Positions 53,326 through 62,356 of a stretch of 64,000 bases of DNA are shown here, piece by piece. The notes beneath the pieces are model-generated. The model had not been told where the DNA came from. It did no database searches and worked only from the letters and a program-made list of their open reading frames with translations. The stretch covers positions 11,967 through 75,966 of the forward strand of contig CBDDCQ010000004.1 of NCBI GenBank assembly GCA_965226285.1, written 5' to 3'. Each line of letters opens with the position of its first letter. The stretch's first letter is position 1. This DNA comes from CBDDCQ01 sp965226285 (lineage in GTDB: Bacteria > Bacteroidota > Bacteroidia > Flavobacteriales > Ichthyobacteriaceae). Position numbers and translations under genes: made by a program.

Positions 53326-53537
53326 AAAAAGAGGTAAAGAAGTGAATATAGACACAACAATACAAGAGAAAAACATAACCTAACCTCAATTATAAAGTTT
53401 ACCTAATAATGGGTTTATCTGTATATCGGCATCACTCAGTAGCCATGCCTCAAATACCTTGCAACGATTTTTAAGTATTTTTTCTTGGATCATTTTAAGA
53501 TTGTTTATAGATTTGCTGATTATAAATCAATATAAAA
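53326..53537 (+). repeat. Promoter-region repeat, second copy
   Basis: Copy of 52087-52260 with small differences and an extra ~40 bp. The duplicated unit extends through the coding region and about 20 bp past each stop. Confidence 0.8.
53485..53515 (+). promoter_or_regulatory. Promoter of the second glycosyltransferase-like gene
   Basis: TTG at 53485-53487 and TAGATTTG at 53508-53515 keep the 20-nt spacing of the first copy, so the element is conserved after duplication. Confidence 0.65.
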
Positions 53538-54623
53538 ATGGAATTAAAAAGAAAAATCAAAGAACAAGTTAAAAATATACCTTTTTTATACAAAATACTA
53601 GTTTTCATGATCCATCTTATATGGAAGTACCCTAAAAAAAGTATAGTAGATTTCTATTATTTTATTAAATTTGGAGAAAAGAGTTTGTTCTACAAACGTT
53701 TTGTATGGAAATATAAAAACAAAAAAATTGACTATAATGGAAAGACAATATTTTTTATATTTGGAGGGAGAAAAGATAGAATGTATTTTCTCATGCACTA
53801 TGTGGAGAAATTGCTTGCTCAAAAACAAATAGATTATGTTCATATATGGAACGTTGCTAGAAATAAGCAAGATTATAAATGGTTGAAGAGTTTGGAAGAT
53901 GAGTCAAAAGGAATTTTTGTATTTTCTTTAAAAAAATTCTATAAAAAAATAAACGAGGTATATTTTGAATTTCGTTCATGGTATTCAATCTACCATTATT
54001 ATAATGATGAACCATTTAAAACGAGTCTTTTTGTGAAATGTGATGATGATATTGTTTACATAGATACTGGACAGTTCTCTAGTTTTACAGATAAAATAAA
54101 AAATATTACTCCAGATTCTAAACATTATATGGTCTCTGCAAATGTGGTAAATAATGGAGTTTGTGCATATCTTCAACAGAAACGAGGTCTCATTCCTAAA
54201 TCTTTAGAAGTATTTGACTTTCCAAATGATAATAATCTACTAGGGTTAGCAGGCGAAAACTATTGGAACGAAGGAAAAAAATCACAAGAATTACATAAGT
54301 ATTTTATACAAAATAGAAGATCATTTGTAGCAAAGTCTAAGACATTACCTATAGAATTAGTAGATATTGGTATTCGTTTTAGTATTAATTTAATTGGTTT
54401 TAAGCAAAAAACTATTGATAATATGTTAAAATACTTTTATAATGGTGATAGTGATGAATTTTCTTTAAGTGTAGAATTATCAAAATTTTTAAATAAGAAA
54501 ATAATGATAGATATGTCTTTTGTGGCGTCTCATCTATCTTTTTCTTTTCAATTAAAACAAGATGATAAAAAGTTGTTATTTGAGTATGATGAACTGTTTA
54601 GAGAAGTATTAAATCAATCATAA
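53538..54623 (+). CDS. Glycosyltransferase-like protein, tandem copy 2
   Basis: A 361-residue paralogue of the preceding protein, nearly identical over most of its length, with the same KCDDDIVYID motif. It differs by a longer N-terminal segment (IHLIWKYPKKSIVDFYYFIK insertion after residue 24) and by changes around residues 140-150 and 235-245 and near 295-310. Differences clustered in those short regions suggest altered acceptor choice rather than decay. As in copy 1, the glycosyltransferase call is inference from the acidic motif. Confidence 0.55.
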   Translation: MELKRKIKEQVKNIPFLYKILVFMIHLIWKYPKKSIVDFYYFIKFGEKSLFYKRFVWKYKNKKIDYNGKTIFFIFGGRKDRMYFLMHYVEKLLAQKQIDYVHIWNVARNKQDYKWLKSLEDESKGIFVFSLKKFYKKINEVYFEFRSWYSIYHYYNDEPFKTSLFVKCDDDIVYIDTGQFSSFTDKIKNITPDSKHYMVSANVVNNGVCAYLQQKRGLIPKSLEVFDFPNDNNLLGLAGENYWNEGKKSQELHKYFIQNRRSFVAKSKTLPIELVDIGIRFSINLIGFKQKTIDNMLKYFYNGDSDEFSLSVELSKFLNKKIMIDMSFVASHLSFSFQLKQDDKKLLFEYDELFREVLNQS

Positions 54624-54865
54624 TTGTAATAAAGATATTTTAAATAATAACAAGCCATTATAAACCGGTTTACTTGTGAAACTGCTGTCTTTTTGTATAG
54701 TAATGAGCTATTATTTTTGATATACGATGTCAGTCTATTAAATTATTCATATTATTCTAAAAAACTACTTTTTGTCCTAAGTAAGCGTAAATGACGTATT
54801 GTATTGGCTAAACTTGGAATATTTTGTCTTTTCATATTTCAAAAAATTTAATCTAAAGACACAAA

Positions 54866-56281
54866 TTATTTAAAATAGTCATTACCAAATCCAATTAGGT
54901 ATAGTTTTTCTTTGGCTCTTGTAATGGCAGTATATAGCCATCTGAGGTAGTCTAAATCTATTCCCCTCGGGAGGTAAGCTTGTTCTAAAAATACATTTTT
55001 CCACTGTCCACCTTGTGCCTTGTGGCAAGTTACAGCATAAGAATATTTTACTTGTAACGCATTAAAATACTGGTTTTTCTTAACTCTTAAATACTTTCGA
55101 TAGTTGCTTTTTTCTTCACTATAATCTTTAAGTACTTCTTCGTATAATTTTGTACTTCTTTCATAGTCTAAACTAGGTGTTTCCAGGGTCAGAGTATCTA
55201 ACATAATAATAGTCGTAAAAGGATCTTCATCAGGGTAGTCTATCATTTGTACTTTTGCAGAGGCAAACCTAAATCCGTATAGTTCTTTATAACTAGAAAT
55301 TTCTAAGATTTTTATAGTATCTCCATTGGCAATAAACCCAGCTTGTTCGAAATCTCGGTTAAGAGGCCAAAAATAGTTATTACGAACTACCATGAGAAGA
55401 TCTCCTACACACAGTTCTTCTTCACGTCTAAATATTTTAAGTCTTATCTGTTGATTGTATTGATTGGCTCTTTTATTAGAACGAACAATTACAATACTTT
55501 CTTCATTACCATAGGTATGATAAGTATTTGTAAGCGTATCTAAAATTTCATAACTCTCTCTAAGTCTTTTAATATCTGTATATCCATTAAGTATAAATTG
55601 AAATGAATTTAAAATAAGATCATTTTGTAATAATCTTAATCGTGTCGCATTTTGCAATATTCCACTGTCTTCATCTTGACGCATTACCTCTTTGAGTTCA
55701 TTTATATTTACTCGTTTAGCATAATTCATAATGAGGGTAGTTTCATCTAAAGCAGGACTCGTATTAGATCTTACAGGAGGTAATTGTGCTATATCCCCAA
55801 TGAATATCAATTTACAGTTTTTACCTTGTTGTACAAATTGTATCAAATCATCTAATAATGTACCTTCAAATTGTTCTGATCGGTCATTGATATTGCTAAT
55901 CATAGAAGCTTCATCTACAATATAAATTGTATTTTTCGATTTGTTTGGATTAAGTACAAATTTTATACTACCATTAGTAGTTCTGGGTTTATAAATATAT
56001 CGATGTATAGTACTAGCTTCTTTTTTTGTATAGGAGGTAATTACTTTTGCAGCTCTGCCTGTAGGAGCTAATAAGACCGCTTTTTTTTCGTAGCTTTTAA
56101 GACTTTTGACTAAAGTATTGATAAGTGTAGTTTTTCCAGTTCCAGCATACCCTTTTATTAGAAGTATATCATCATTGTTGAATATAAATTCAGAAAGTTG
56201 TTTTAAAGCGTTATCTTGATCTTGAGTAGGGGCAAGAGGGAAATTATTTAAAAGGATTTTATATAGTTTTGTTACAGCCAT
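54866..56281 (-). CDS. RecD-like ATP-dependent DNA helicase (AAA_30/UvrD_C_2)
   Basis: A 471-residue superfamily 1 helicase related to RecD2/Dda, presumably 5'-3'. Motifs in order: Walker A GYAGTGKTT (44-52), PTGRAAKVI, Walker B VDEASMISN, IGDIAQLPPV, the C-terminal VTCHKAQGGQWKNVF, and LYTAITRAKEKLYLIGF. It lacks the RecB/RecC partners and the long N-terminal region of RecD2, so it probably acts alone in recombination or repair. A minus-strand -7 box (TATCTTTG, 56311-56304) lies 23 nt before the start. Confidence 0.9.
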   Translation of the reverse strand: MAVTKLYKILLNNFPLAPTQDQDNALKQLSEFIFNNDDILLIKGYAGTGKTTLINTLVKSLKSYEKKAVLLAPTGRAAKVITSYTKKEASTIHRYIYKPRTTNGSIKFVLNPNKSKNTIYIVDEASMISNINDRSEQFEGTLLDDLIQFVQQGKNCKLIFIGDIAQLPPVRSNTSPALDETTLIMNYAKRVNINELKEVMRQDEDSGILQNATRLRLLQNDLILNSFQFILNGYTDIKRLRESYEILDTLTNTYHTYGNEESIVIVRSNKRANQYNQQIRLKIFRREEELCVGDLLMVVRNNYFWPLNRDFEQAGFIANGDTIKILEISSYKELYGFRFASAKVQMIDYPDEDPFTTIIMLDTLTLETPSLDYERSTKLYEEVLKDYSEEKSNYRKYLRVKKNQYFNALQVKYSYAVTCHKAQGGQWKNVFLEQAYLPRGIDLDYLRWLYTAITRAKEKLYLIGFGNDYFK

Positions 56282-56677
56282 TTTAGGTTTTGTTTTAGTG
56301 GTTCAAAGATATTAAAATATTTGGTGTTTTTTGTTGAATTAAATAAATTTAAGTATAATTAATTCAAAAAATTAATAACCCAAAGGAACTAATAGCATAT
56401 AATGACGAATTTTTAGAAAAATGTGCTTCGTTGCAAAGACGAAATGAGGAGTTGCATGACGAAATTCTTATTTGCCAGAGAGAAATCTCTTTTATCAAAG
56501 GCAAAATATAGACTCTTTTGCAATGGTCTTGGTTCATATTTTTCAATTTTCCAAAAAAGATGTGAATCCTATTTTGTCTTCTTTTAGAAAATTTGGGATA
56601 CAATTTAGCATAAATTTGAATTAACAAAATAATTGAATTTGCAAGTAATCTTATATAAAAGGTATGATTTTTTTAAA
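56282..56677. other. 396-bp intergenic region with a plus-strand coding relic
   Basis: On the plus strand, from about 56361 to 56510, one frame reads KINNPKELIAYNDEFLEKC, then a charged coiled-coil-like stretch (LQRRNEELHDEILICQREIS) and a stop. It has no start codon and no intact gene around it. It may be the end of a lost accessory or transposon-linked gene. The family is unknown. Confidence 0.4.
56304..56311 (-). promoter_or_regulatory. -7 box of the RecD-like helicase gene
   Basis: Minus-strand TATCTTTG matches TAnnTTTG, 23 nt before the start codon at 56281. No -33 TTG was found. Confidence 0.4.
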
Positions 56678-57586
56678 CTAATACATCATCTTTATATTTT
56701 GTTTCTTTTTCTTTTTATCAAGTTTTTTTAAGATTACATTTAATACTATGGATAGCAAAATAATAGATGAACCAATATAAAAATTAATACTCATTTCTTC
56801 AGATTTTCCAAATATAAAGTAAGCTAAAGTAATTCCGTATACAGGTTCTAAGTTTATATTGAGATTAACGGTATAAGGTGATATGTATTTGAGTAATTTG
56901 ATGAGTATTACAAATGGAATAACTGTACATATAGCGGATAAAATAAAAATTAAAATAGCATCTTTTAAACTTATACTTTTAATACTGCTAAATAACTCCA
57001 TATTAAATAATATAATTATAGTGATAATTCCTACTCCTCCTAGCATTTGGTAAAAAGTCATAATAGCAGGGCTTTTATAATCGGAAAATTTACCATTGAG
57101 TACTGTAAATATAGACCCTAGAAAAGCACATATAAGTCCTGTAATAATACCATTAGTATAGCCACTTTCTACTTGAAATATAATACATAGCCCTCCTACT
57201 GTAATCAATCCTAATATCAATTCATATAAGATGATTTTTCTCTTGAAAAACAAAGGCTCTACTATAGAGGTAAAGAATGCTACACTAGATAACGTAGCTA
57301 GAGCTATAGATACATTGGATATTTTAATAGAATAGAAAAAGAAGAACCAGTGTATAGCAAGTATTACACCTATTCCCAGAAAGTTAAGCATATTTTTTTT
57401 CTCTATGAGAATAGATTTTTTCTTACTTTTTAGGTACACGAATAATATGCCTACAGTAATACCAATTCTCATAAAGACTAAGGGAAGAGCCTCAAGGGTA
57501 AGCAGTTTGCCAATGATAGCAGTAAATCCCCAAGCTAATATAATCAGGTGAAGTTGAATATATTTTGTCAAGTTATTTTTTTGCAT
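56678..57586 (-). CDS. EamA-family (DMT superfamily) transporter
   Basis: A membrane protein of about 302 residues with ten hydrophobic segments arranged as two EamA halves. The first half opens with QLHLIILAWGFTAIIGKL, the second with GLICAFLGSIFTVLNGKF; LEPVYGITLAYFIFGKSEEM is the conserved EPV(F/Y) motif. Substrate unknown (small metabolites in this superfamily). Start at 57586 (MQKNNLTKY) is preferred; a longer reading reaches 57616. It overlaps the LptF/G-like gene by 14 bp and is the last gene of the marC-tgt-lptG-like run. Confidence 0.85.
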   Translation of the reverse strand: MQKNNLTKYIQLHLIILAWGFTAIIGKLLTLEALPLVFMRIGITVGILFVYLKSKKKSILIEKKNMLNFLGIGVILAIHWFFFFYSIKISNVSIALATLSSVAFFTSIVEPLFFKRKIILYELILGLITVGGLCIIFQVESGYTNGIITGLICAFLGSIFTVLNGKFSDYKSPAIMTFYQMLGGVGIITIIILFNMELFSSIKSISLKDAILIFILSAICTVIPFVILIKLLKYISPYTVNLNINLEPVYGITLAYFIFGKSEEMSINFYIGSSIILLSIVLNVILKKLDKKKKKQNIKMMY

Positions 57587-58661
57587 TGAGGTAGAGATAA
57601 TATGAGATGATACCAAATACTATATTAGGTAGCCAAACAGCTAAAATAGGCGTAAGGTTTGCCTTTACGGAGAAAGTATTAGAAATTTGCATAAAGAATA
57701 TATAGATAAATACAAGTCCCATACCTAAGGCAATATTTATGCCCATACCACCTCTTTTCTTTCGAGAACTTAAAGATACTCCTATAAGTACTAATATATA
57801 AGTAGCCAATGGTATACTGGTTCTTTTATATCTTTCTACAAGGTAGGCGTTTAAGTTCTCTGCTCCTTTCATTTTTTCTTTATCCAAAAATTTATTTAGT
57901 TCTTTGTAGGTCATAGTTTCTGCAATATAGTCTGAATAAATTAACTCATTGTATTTGAACGAAAATAGAGTATCCAGATGTGAGCCTTGAGATATGATAT
58001 CGTCTTTTTCAAATACAATTCTCTTCTTGTAGTTAGTCAATTTATATAAACTATCTTTGTCACTCCATTCTATGTATTCGCTTTTAAGACTCCATTTGAG
58101 TTTACCATTTTTAAATATATCGTATGCAAATTGGTAGCCCTGTTTGTTAATCTGGTTATATGAATCTAAGAATATAAATTGATTAGGACGAATTTGTCGG
58201 TATAGTCTATTGGCTTTTTCTCCACTTACTTTTCTATTTACGTATTTATCTTCAAAAGATTTTCTTATTTCATTAGACTTTGGAATAATCCAATGACTCA
58301 TAATAAGCATACCTGCCGCAATTATCGAAGCTCCTATAGTATATGGACGAAGTAGCCTATTGAATGTAACACCGCTAGAGAGGATAGCTACAATTTCGGT
58401 ATTATTGGCTAGTTTAGAACTCACAAATATGATAGATATAAATACCATAATAGGGGAGAGTAAGTTACCATAAAATAAAACAAAATTTAAATAGTGGTCT
58501 GAGATAATAGTATACAGTGATAATTTAGGGTTCAAAAAAGAGTCTATTTTTTCAGTAATGTCTATGACTATGGCAATTAGCAAGAATATAAAATTGCTAA
58601 ATACATAGGTACCTAAGAATTTGATAAGGATGTATCTGTCTAATATTTTAAGTTTGGGCAT
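57573..58661 (-). CDS. LptF/LptG family LPS-export permease
   Basis: A 362-residue inner-membrane permease of the YjgP/YjgQ family, part of the ABC machine that pulls lipopolysaccharide out of the inner membrane. The start (ILDRYILIKFLGTYVFSNFI) and the sequence of three N-terminal helices, a periplasmic domain (about 120-270) and three C-terminal helices are typical. SSRKKRGGMGINIALGMGLV matches the family's conserved cytoplasmic loop before the last helices. It lies 3 bp after tgt. Confidence 0.88.
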   Translation of the reverse strand: MPKLKILDRYILIKFLGTYVFSNFIFLLIAIVIDITEKIDSFLNPKLSLYTIISDHYLNFVLFYGNLLSPIMVFISIIFVSSKLANNTEIVAILSSGVTFNRLLRPYTIGASIIAAGMLIMSHWIIPKSNEIRKSFEDKYVNRKVSGEKANRLYRQIRPNQFIFLDSYNQINKQGYQFAYDIFKNGKLKWSLKSEYIEWSDKDSLYKLTNYKKRIVFEKDDIISQGSHLDTLFSFKYNELIYSDYIAETMTYKELNKFLDKEKMKGAENLNAYLVERYKRTSIPLATYILVLIGVSLSSRKKRGGMGINIALGMGLVFIYIFFMQISNTFSVKANLTPILAVWLPNIVFGIISYYLYLNAKK

Positions 58662-58664
58662 AAG

Positions 58665-59795
58665 CTATAATCTGTTATTCATTTGGTGTACCATTTTGCT
58701 TTTCCAACTGTAGAAATTTCCCATTTGTATTTGTGCTTGTGCTTGTTTTACTAAATATATATAAAATGCTAAATTATGCATAGTTGCAATTTGTTTTCCT
58801 AGATATTCATTTACCGAAAAAAGGTGTCTTAGGTAGGCTTTAGAATAATAGGAATCTACCCAAGAGGTACCATTTTCATCTAAAGGTGAAAAATCATTTT
58901 CCCATTTTTTATTTTTTATATTGATAGTCCCGTATAATGTAAAAAGCACACCATTTCTGGCGTTTCGGGTAGGCATTACACAATCAAACATATCTACACC
59001 TAAAGCGATGTTTTCTAAAATATTAATGGGGGTTCCTACTCCCATTAAATATCTGGGTTTATCTTTTGGTAAGATACTACAAACAGTTTCTGTATTAGCA
59101 TACATTTCTTCGGCGGGTTCTCCCACTGATAGTCCTCCTATGGCATTGCCATTACACTCAAATGAGGCTATAGTTTCAGCAGATTGAGTTCTTAAATCTT
59201 TATATATACTTCCTTGTACTATGGGAAATAGTGTTTGTTTATAGTCGTATTCTTCAGGAGAGTTTTGTAGATAATCTATACATCTTTTAAGCCAACGATG
59301 AGTCATATCCATAGATTTTTTGGCATAACGGTATTCACAGGGATATGGCGTACACTCATCGAATGCCGTAATAATGTCTCCTCCTATATGTCGCTGTATT
59401 TTCATTGCTTTTTCAGGAGAGAAGAAATGATAAGATCCATCGATATGGGATTTGAACTTTACACCTTCTTCTGTAATTTTCCGTCTACTAGAAAGTGAAT
59501 ATACTTGATAGCCTCCACTATCTGTAAGAATAGGTTTCTGCCAATTCATAAATTGATGTAAACCACCTGCTTTATGAAGAATATCTGTTCCAGGACGCAA
59601 GTATAGATGATAGGTGTTACCGAGTATAATTTCTGCTTTGGTGTCGTTTTCTAATTCAGGCTGATGAACTCCTTTTACACTCCCAATTGTACCTACAGGC
59701 ATAAATATTGGGGTATGGATCGTCCCGTGAGCAGTAGTTATCTTACCTGATCTAGCTTGACTTTGGTTATCTTGATATTCTAACTTAAACTTCAT
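58665..59795 (-). CDS. tgt: Queuine tRNA-ribosyltransferase
   Basis: Exchanges guanine-34 for the queuosine precursor in tRNA. Conserved elements: TDSGGYQVYSLSSRRKITEEGV with the general-acid Asp, GGLSVGEPAEEM, YLMGVGTP and the nucleophile segment DMFDCVMPTRNARNG. The region that normally binds zinc (CxCxxC before YSRAYLxHL) instead reads DENGTSWVDSYYSKAYLRHL, so all three cysteines are replaced, although the later HN(L) histidine is kept. This appears in other Bacteroidota homologues as I recall them. It starts 15 bp after marC. Confidence 0.93.
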   Translation of the reverse strand: MKFKLEYQDNQSQARSGKITTAHGTIHTPIFMPVGTIGSVKGVHQPELENDTKAEIILGNTYHLYLRPGTDILHKAGGLHQFMNWQKPILTDSGGYQVYSLSSRRKITEEGVKFKSHIDGSYHFFSPEKAMKIQRHIGGDIITAFDECTPYPCEYRYAKKSMDMTHRWLKRCIDYLQNSPEEYDYKQTLFPIVQGSIYKDLRTQSAETIASFECNGNAIGGLSVGEPAEEMYANTETVCSILPKDKPRYLMGVGTPINILENIALGVDMFDCVMPTRNARNGVLFTLYGTINIKNKKWENDFSPLDENGTSWVDSYYSKAYLRHLFSVNEYLGKQIATMHNLAFYIYLVKQAQAQIQMGNFYSWKSKMVHQMNNRL

Positions 59796-59810
59796 AAGAA
59801 ATCATTACTA

Positions 59811-60383
59811 CTAAATCAGATTACTAATATTACTAGTAAATAGTTTAACGGCAATAGCCATAAGGACTATTCCAAATATTTTTCTGATGATATTTATACC
59901 TGATTTTCCTATAAGGTTTTCAGTTTTTTTAGATAATTTGAGTACCAAATATACAAAGCAAATATTTAATATAATAGCTATAATAATATTTTCTGTATAG
60001 TATTCTGCTTTGAGTGATAAAATGGAAGTAAGACTACCTGCTCCAGCTACCAGAGGGAATGCAATAGGTACAATAGATGTTGTTTCGGGGTTCTCATCCT
60101 TGAATAGTTGTATCCCCAAAATCATTTCTATAGCAAGGAAAAATATTACAAAAGAACCAGCAACGGCAAAAGAATTTACATCTATACCTATCAGATTTAG
60201 AATAGATTCTCCTAAAAATAAAAACAGTATCATAATAATACATGCTACAATAGACGCTTTTCCAGATTCTATTTTGCCAACTTTTCTTCTTAGATTAATG
60301 ATGATTGGTAAACTGCCTACTATATCTATTATAGCGAATAGTATCATAGTAGCTGTAAATATCTCTTTTATATCAAAGTTCAT
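59811..60383 (-). CDS. MarC family integral membrane protein
   Basis: A 190-residue MarC-type membrane protein with about six hydrophobic helices. The segments ATMILFAIIDIVGSLPIIINL and PIAFPLVAGAGSLTSILSL are typical of the family. The biological role is uncertain (the E. coli member is not a multidrug pump as its name suggests). First gene of a minus-strand run marC-tgt-lptG-like-eamA. A good promoter precedes it. Confidence 0.85.
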   Translation of the reverse strand: MNFDIKEIFTATMILFAIIDIVGSLPIIINLRRKVGKIESGKASIVACIIMILFLFLGESILNLIGIDVNSFAVAGSFVIFFLAIEMILGIQLFKDENPETTSIVPIAFPLVAGAGSLTSILSLKAEYYTENIIIAIILNICFVYLVLKLSKKTENLIGKSGINIIRKIFGIVLMAIAVKLFTSNISNLI

Positions 60384-61246
60384 TTGTTAAAGTATTATTT
60401 TAAGTTTCAGTTAAAGTTTGCAAAAATATCTATTAATTGTTAATATTTCAAGGTAATATTTTGTCTTTTATAAATTCTAATTGCTTTTTATGTCCCTCAA
60501 AATGAAAAGTACAAAAAGTGAAAAGTACAAAAAAGCCGTGTAATGTCTATAGATATTGATTTATCGGATTTTTTACGCCCTAAAGCTACTCAAAATAAAA
60601 TGTAAAAAAAGTATAATTTTCTGTAATTTTACTATAATTTTTTAAGCGGAAATTATAACATAGGTATAATTATGTTAGCCTAAAAGGCACAAGAATACCC
60701 TAAAAAATACCCTTGAAAAGTGCTCTGTAACCCAAAACCCTAAATATAGTAAAAAATGTATTTTTTGAATTTGGATACCAATTTTACCCCATTTTTTTAA
60801 TACAAGAAAAAAATTGTATGTATTTTTATCTAGTGAAGAAAAATAGATTGATTAGAAAATCTTAAAAAGATACGGATTCATAATTTAAAACTGTTAAAAT
60901 ATTTGAAAAATTTTATTAAGAACAAAAAAATTACTCTTGGATTTGTTCCTGTAAAGAATCAAACTGTGAATCGTCCACAGAAATAGAAAATTGAAAGTAA
61001 TTCACAACGAAAAAGCTAAGTTGGTGTAAATTTATGCTACAATTTAAGTTGTCATGAAACTATTTTTTATGATAACACATGTTAGGTCCAAATTTTTCTG
61101 TTTAGCAACAATTTACTTGAGTATTATTGCAGCAACTGCTATTATCTGATTCTTGTTTTATCTATTTTTCATAGCGTAAGGCTGCTAAACACTGTGTGGC
61201 TAAAGTTTCAGTGTTAATAGTAATTATCGAATAGACCTCTATTACT
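60384..61246. other. 863-bp intergenic region
   Basis: No gene that I can support. It holds the marC promoter, two adjacent copies of GAAAAGTACAAAAA at about 60505-60535, and a 26-codon plus-strand ORF at 61069 with a hydrophobic end (CLATIYLSIIAATAII). Several A/T-rich stretches have no readable coding frame on either strand. Confidence 0.5.
60421..60451 (-). promoter_or_regulatory. Promoter of the marC-tgt-lptG-eamA run
   Basis: On the minus strand, TTG at 60451-60449 (-33) and TATTTTTG at 60428-60421 (-7) are 20 nt apart and lie 38 nt before the marC start. Confidence 0.6.
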
Positions 61247-61648
61247 TTAATTCTTCCTATTTTTGGGACGATGATTCCGTACCATCATAAACTGCCCTAT
61301 AGCCATTCTACGAGATAGATCTTTTGCACTCTCAGCCCGTCCACCTTCATAAAGTTCATCTATAGTTTCGAACCAAAGTTGGAGCCACCTATCAAAGTGC
61401 TTTTGCTCTACACCATAATTTAAGTTTTTATCTACATTAATATGCTTTTGTGAAGGATTACCCCTAAATTTAGGTAACTTAAAGAGATTCGTCTCCCAAA
61501 AATCAGTGAGTTTTTCTATATGTTCTGGCCATCTTTCATCGGGAATATGACTATTGAAAATAGGACCTAATAAATCATCTTTGCGTATTTTGGCATAAAA
61601 TTTACTTACTAACCTATTGACATCTTTTCTAGTTTCTATGGTTTCCAT
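61247..61648 (-). CDS. Group III truncated haemoglobin
   Basis: A 133-residue haem protein of the 2/2 (truncated) haemoglobin family, group III. The sequence shows the FYAKIRKDDLLGPIF start, the conserved W in WPEHIEKLTDFW, and the EQKHFDRWLQLWF segment that carries the proximal histidine. Such proteins bind oxygen or nitric oxide. Next to it, on the same strand, is a decayed small lipoprotein gene. Confidence 0.88.
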   Translation of the reverse strand: METIETRKDVNRLVSKFYAKIRKDDLLGPIFNSHIPDERWPEHIEKLTDFWETNLFKLPKFRGNPSQKHINVDKNLNYGVEQKHFDRWLQLWFETIDELYEGGRAESAKDLSRRMAIGQFMMVRNHRPKNRKN

Positions 61649-62356
61649 CGCTTTATGATAAATATTTGAACTATTGAAAATATTCCTTGTAAGTCAGTCA
61701 AGTGTTTACAGGGCTTATCAAAAATCATAGCAAATTCTTTTCTCAATTTCTTCATTAAGCCATCATACTCCTACTATATGTTATCTTTCTTTGAAAGATA
61801 TCCTTGTCTCTTTCTATCATATTATTCATAGCCAAAGTAGTTTCTATATTAGCTACCCAACACTCTTCATTGTTCAATACAAAATGATCAACTATCATGA
61901 TGATACTCTATCATTTCCTGTACTTTTACTTTCCTATTTTCTTATGGTATTTGACGTTGCTATTATTCCTATCTTCACAAGAATTAGTGAATATAATAGC
62001 ACATATAATCCACAAACTACATAGTAATAAATTAACTAAGTTTCTTTGTCTTTCCATTTTTTACCTTATTTTTAGATTATTACTCAAATAGTTAATCTTA
62101 TCATAAGCTTATTTATTTTTTTAATAAATTTAAGTAAATAAAATAGGAACATTAATGAATTTAATATTTGTGAATTTATCTGTGAGATAATATTAGATTA
62201 TAGATTCGTTATTCTAAATAATTAATCCACAAATATACAAAAAAATATATTACATAGTTCAATTTATTCTTTTAAATCAAGTTAAACACATTAAAATAAC
62301 ATTGAATTCAATATAATATTACAATTTGTTTTAAATAGCTATCTCATTTTTAAAAT
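61649..62356. other. 708-bp intergenic region
   Basis: The part up to 62057 is the decayed lipoprotein gene. A perfect hairpin (TATCTTTC-TTT-GAAAGATA) lies at 61782-61800 within it. 62060-62356 is A/T-rich and holds one minus-strand TAnnTTTG match (62237-62230). I see no other gene. Confidence 0.5.
61655..62057 (-). pseudogene. Decayed lipoprotein gene
   Basis: On the minus strand an ATG at 62057 opens a lipoprotein-like signal (LLLCSLWIICAIIFTNSC) followed by EDRNNSN and a stop at 61928-61926. Further along, in other frames, coherent fragments continue: ANIETTLAMNNMIERDKDIF and MKKLRKEFAMIFDKPCKHL. Together they look like one small lipoprotein broken by at least two frameshifts and stops. 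Its last remnant runs into the haemoglobin start. Confidence 0.5.
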
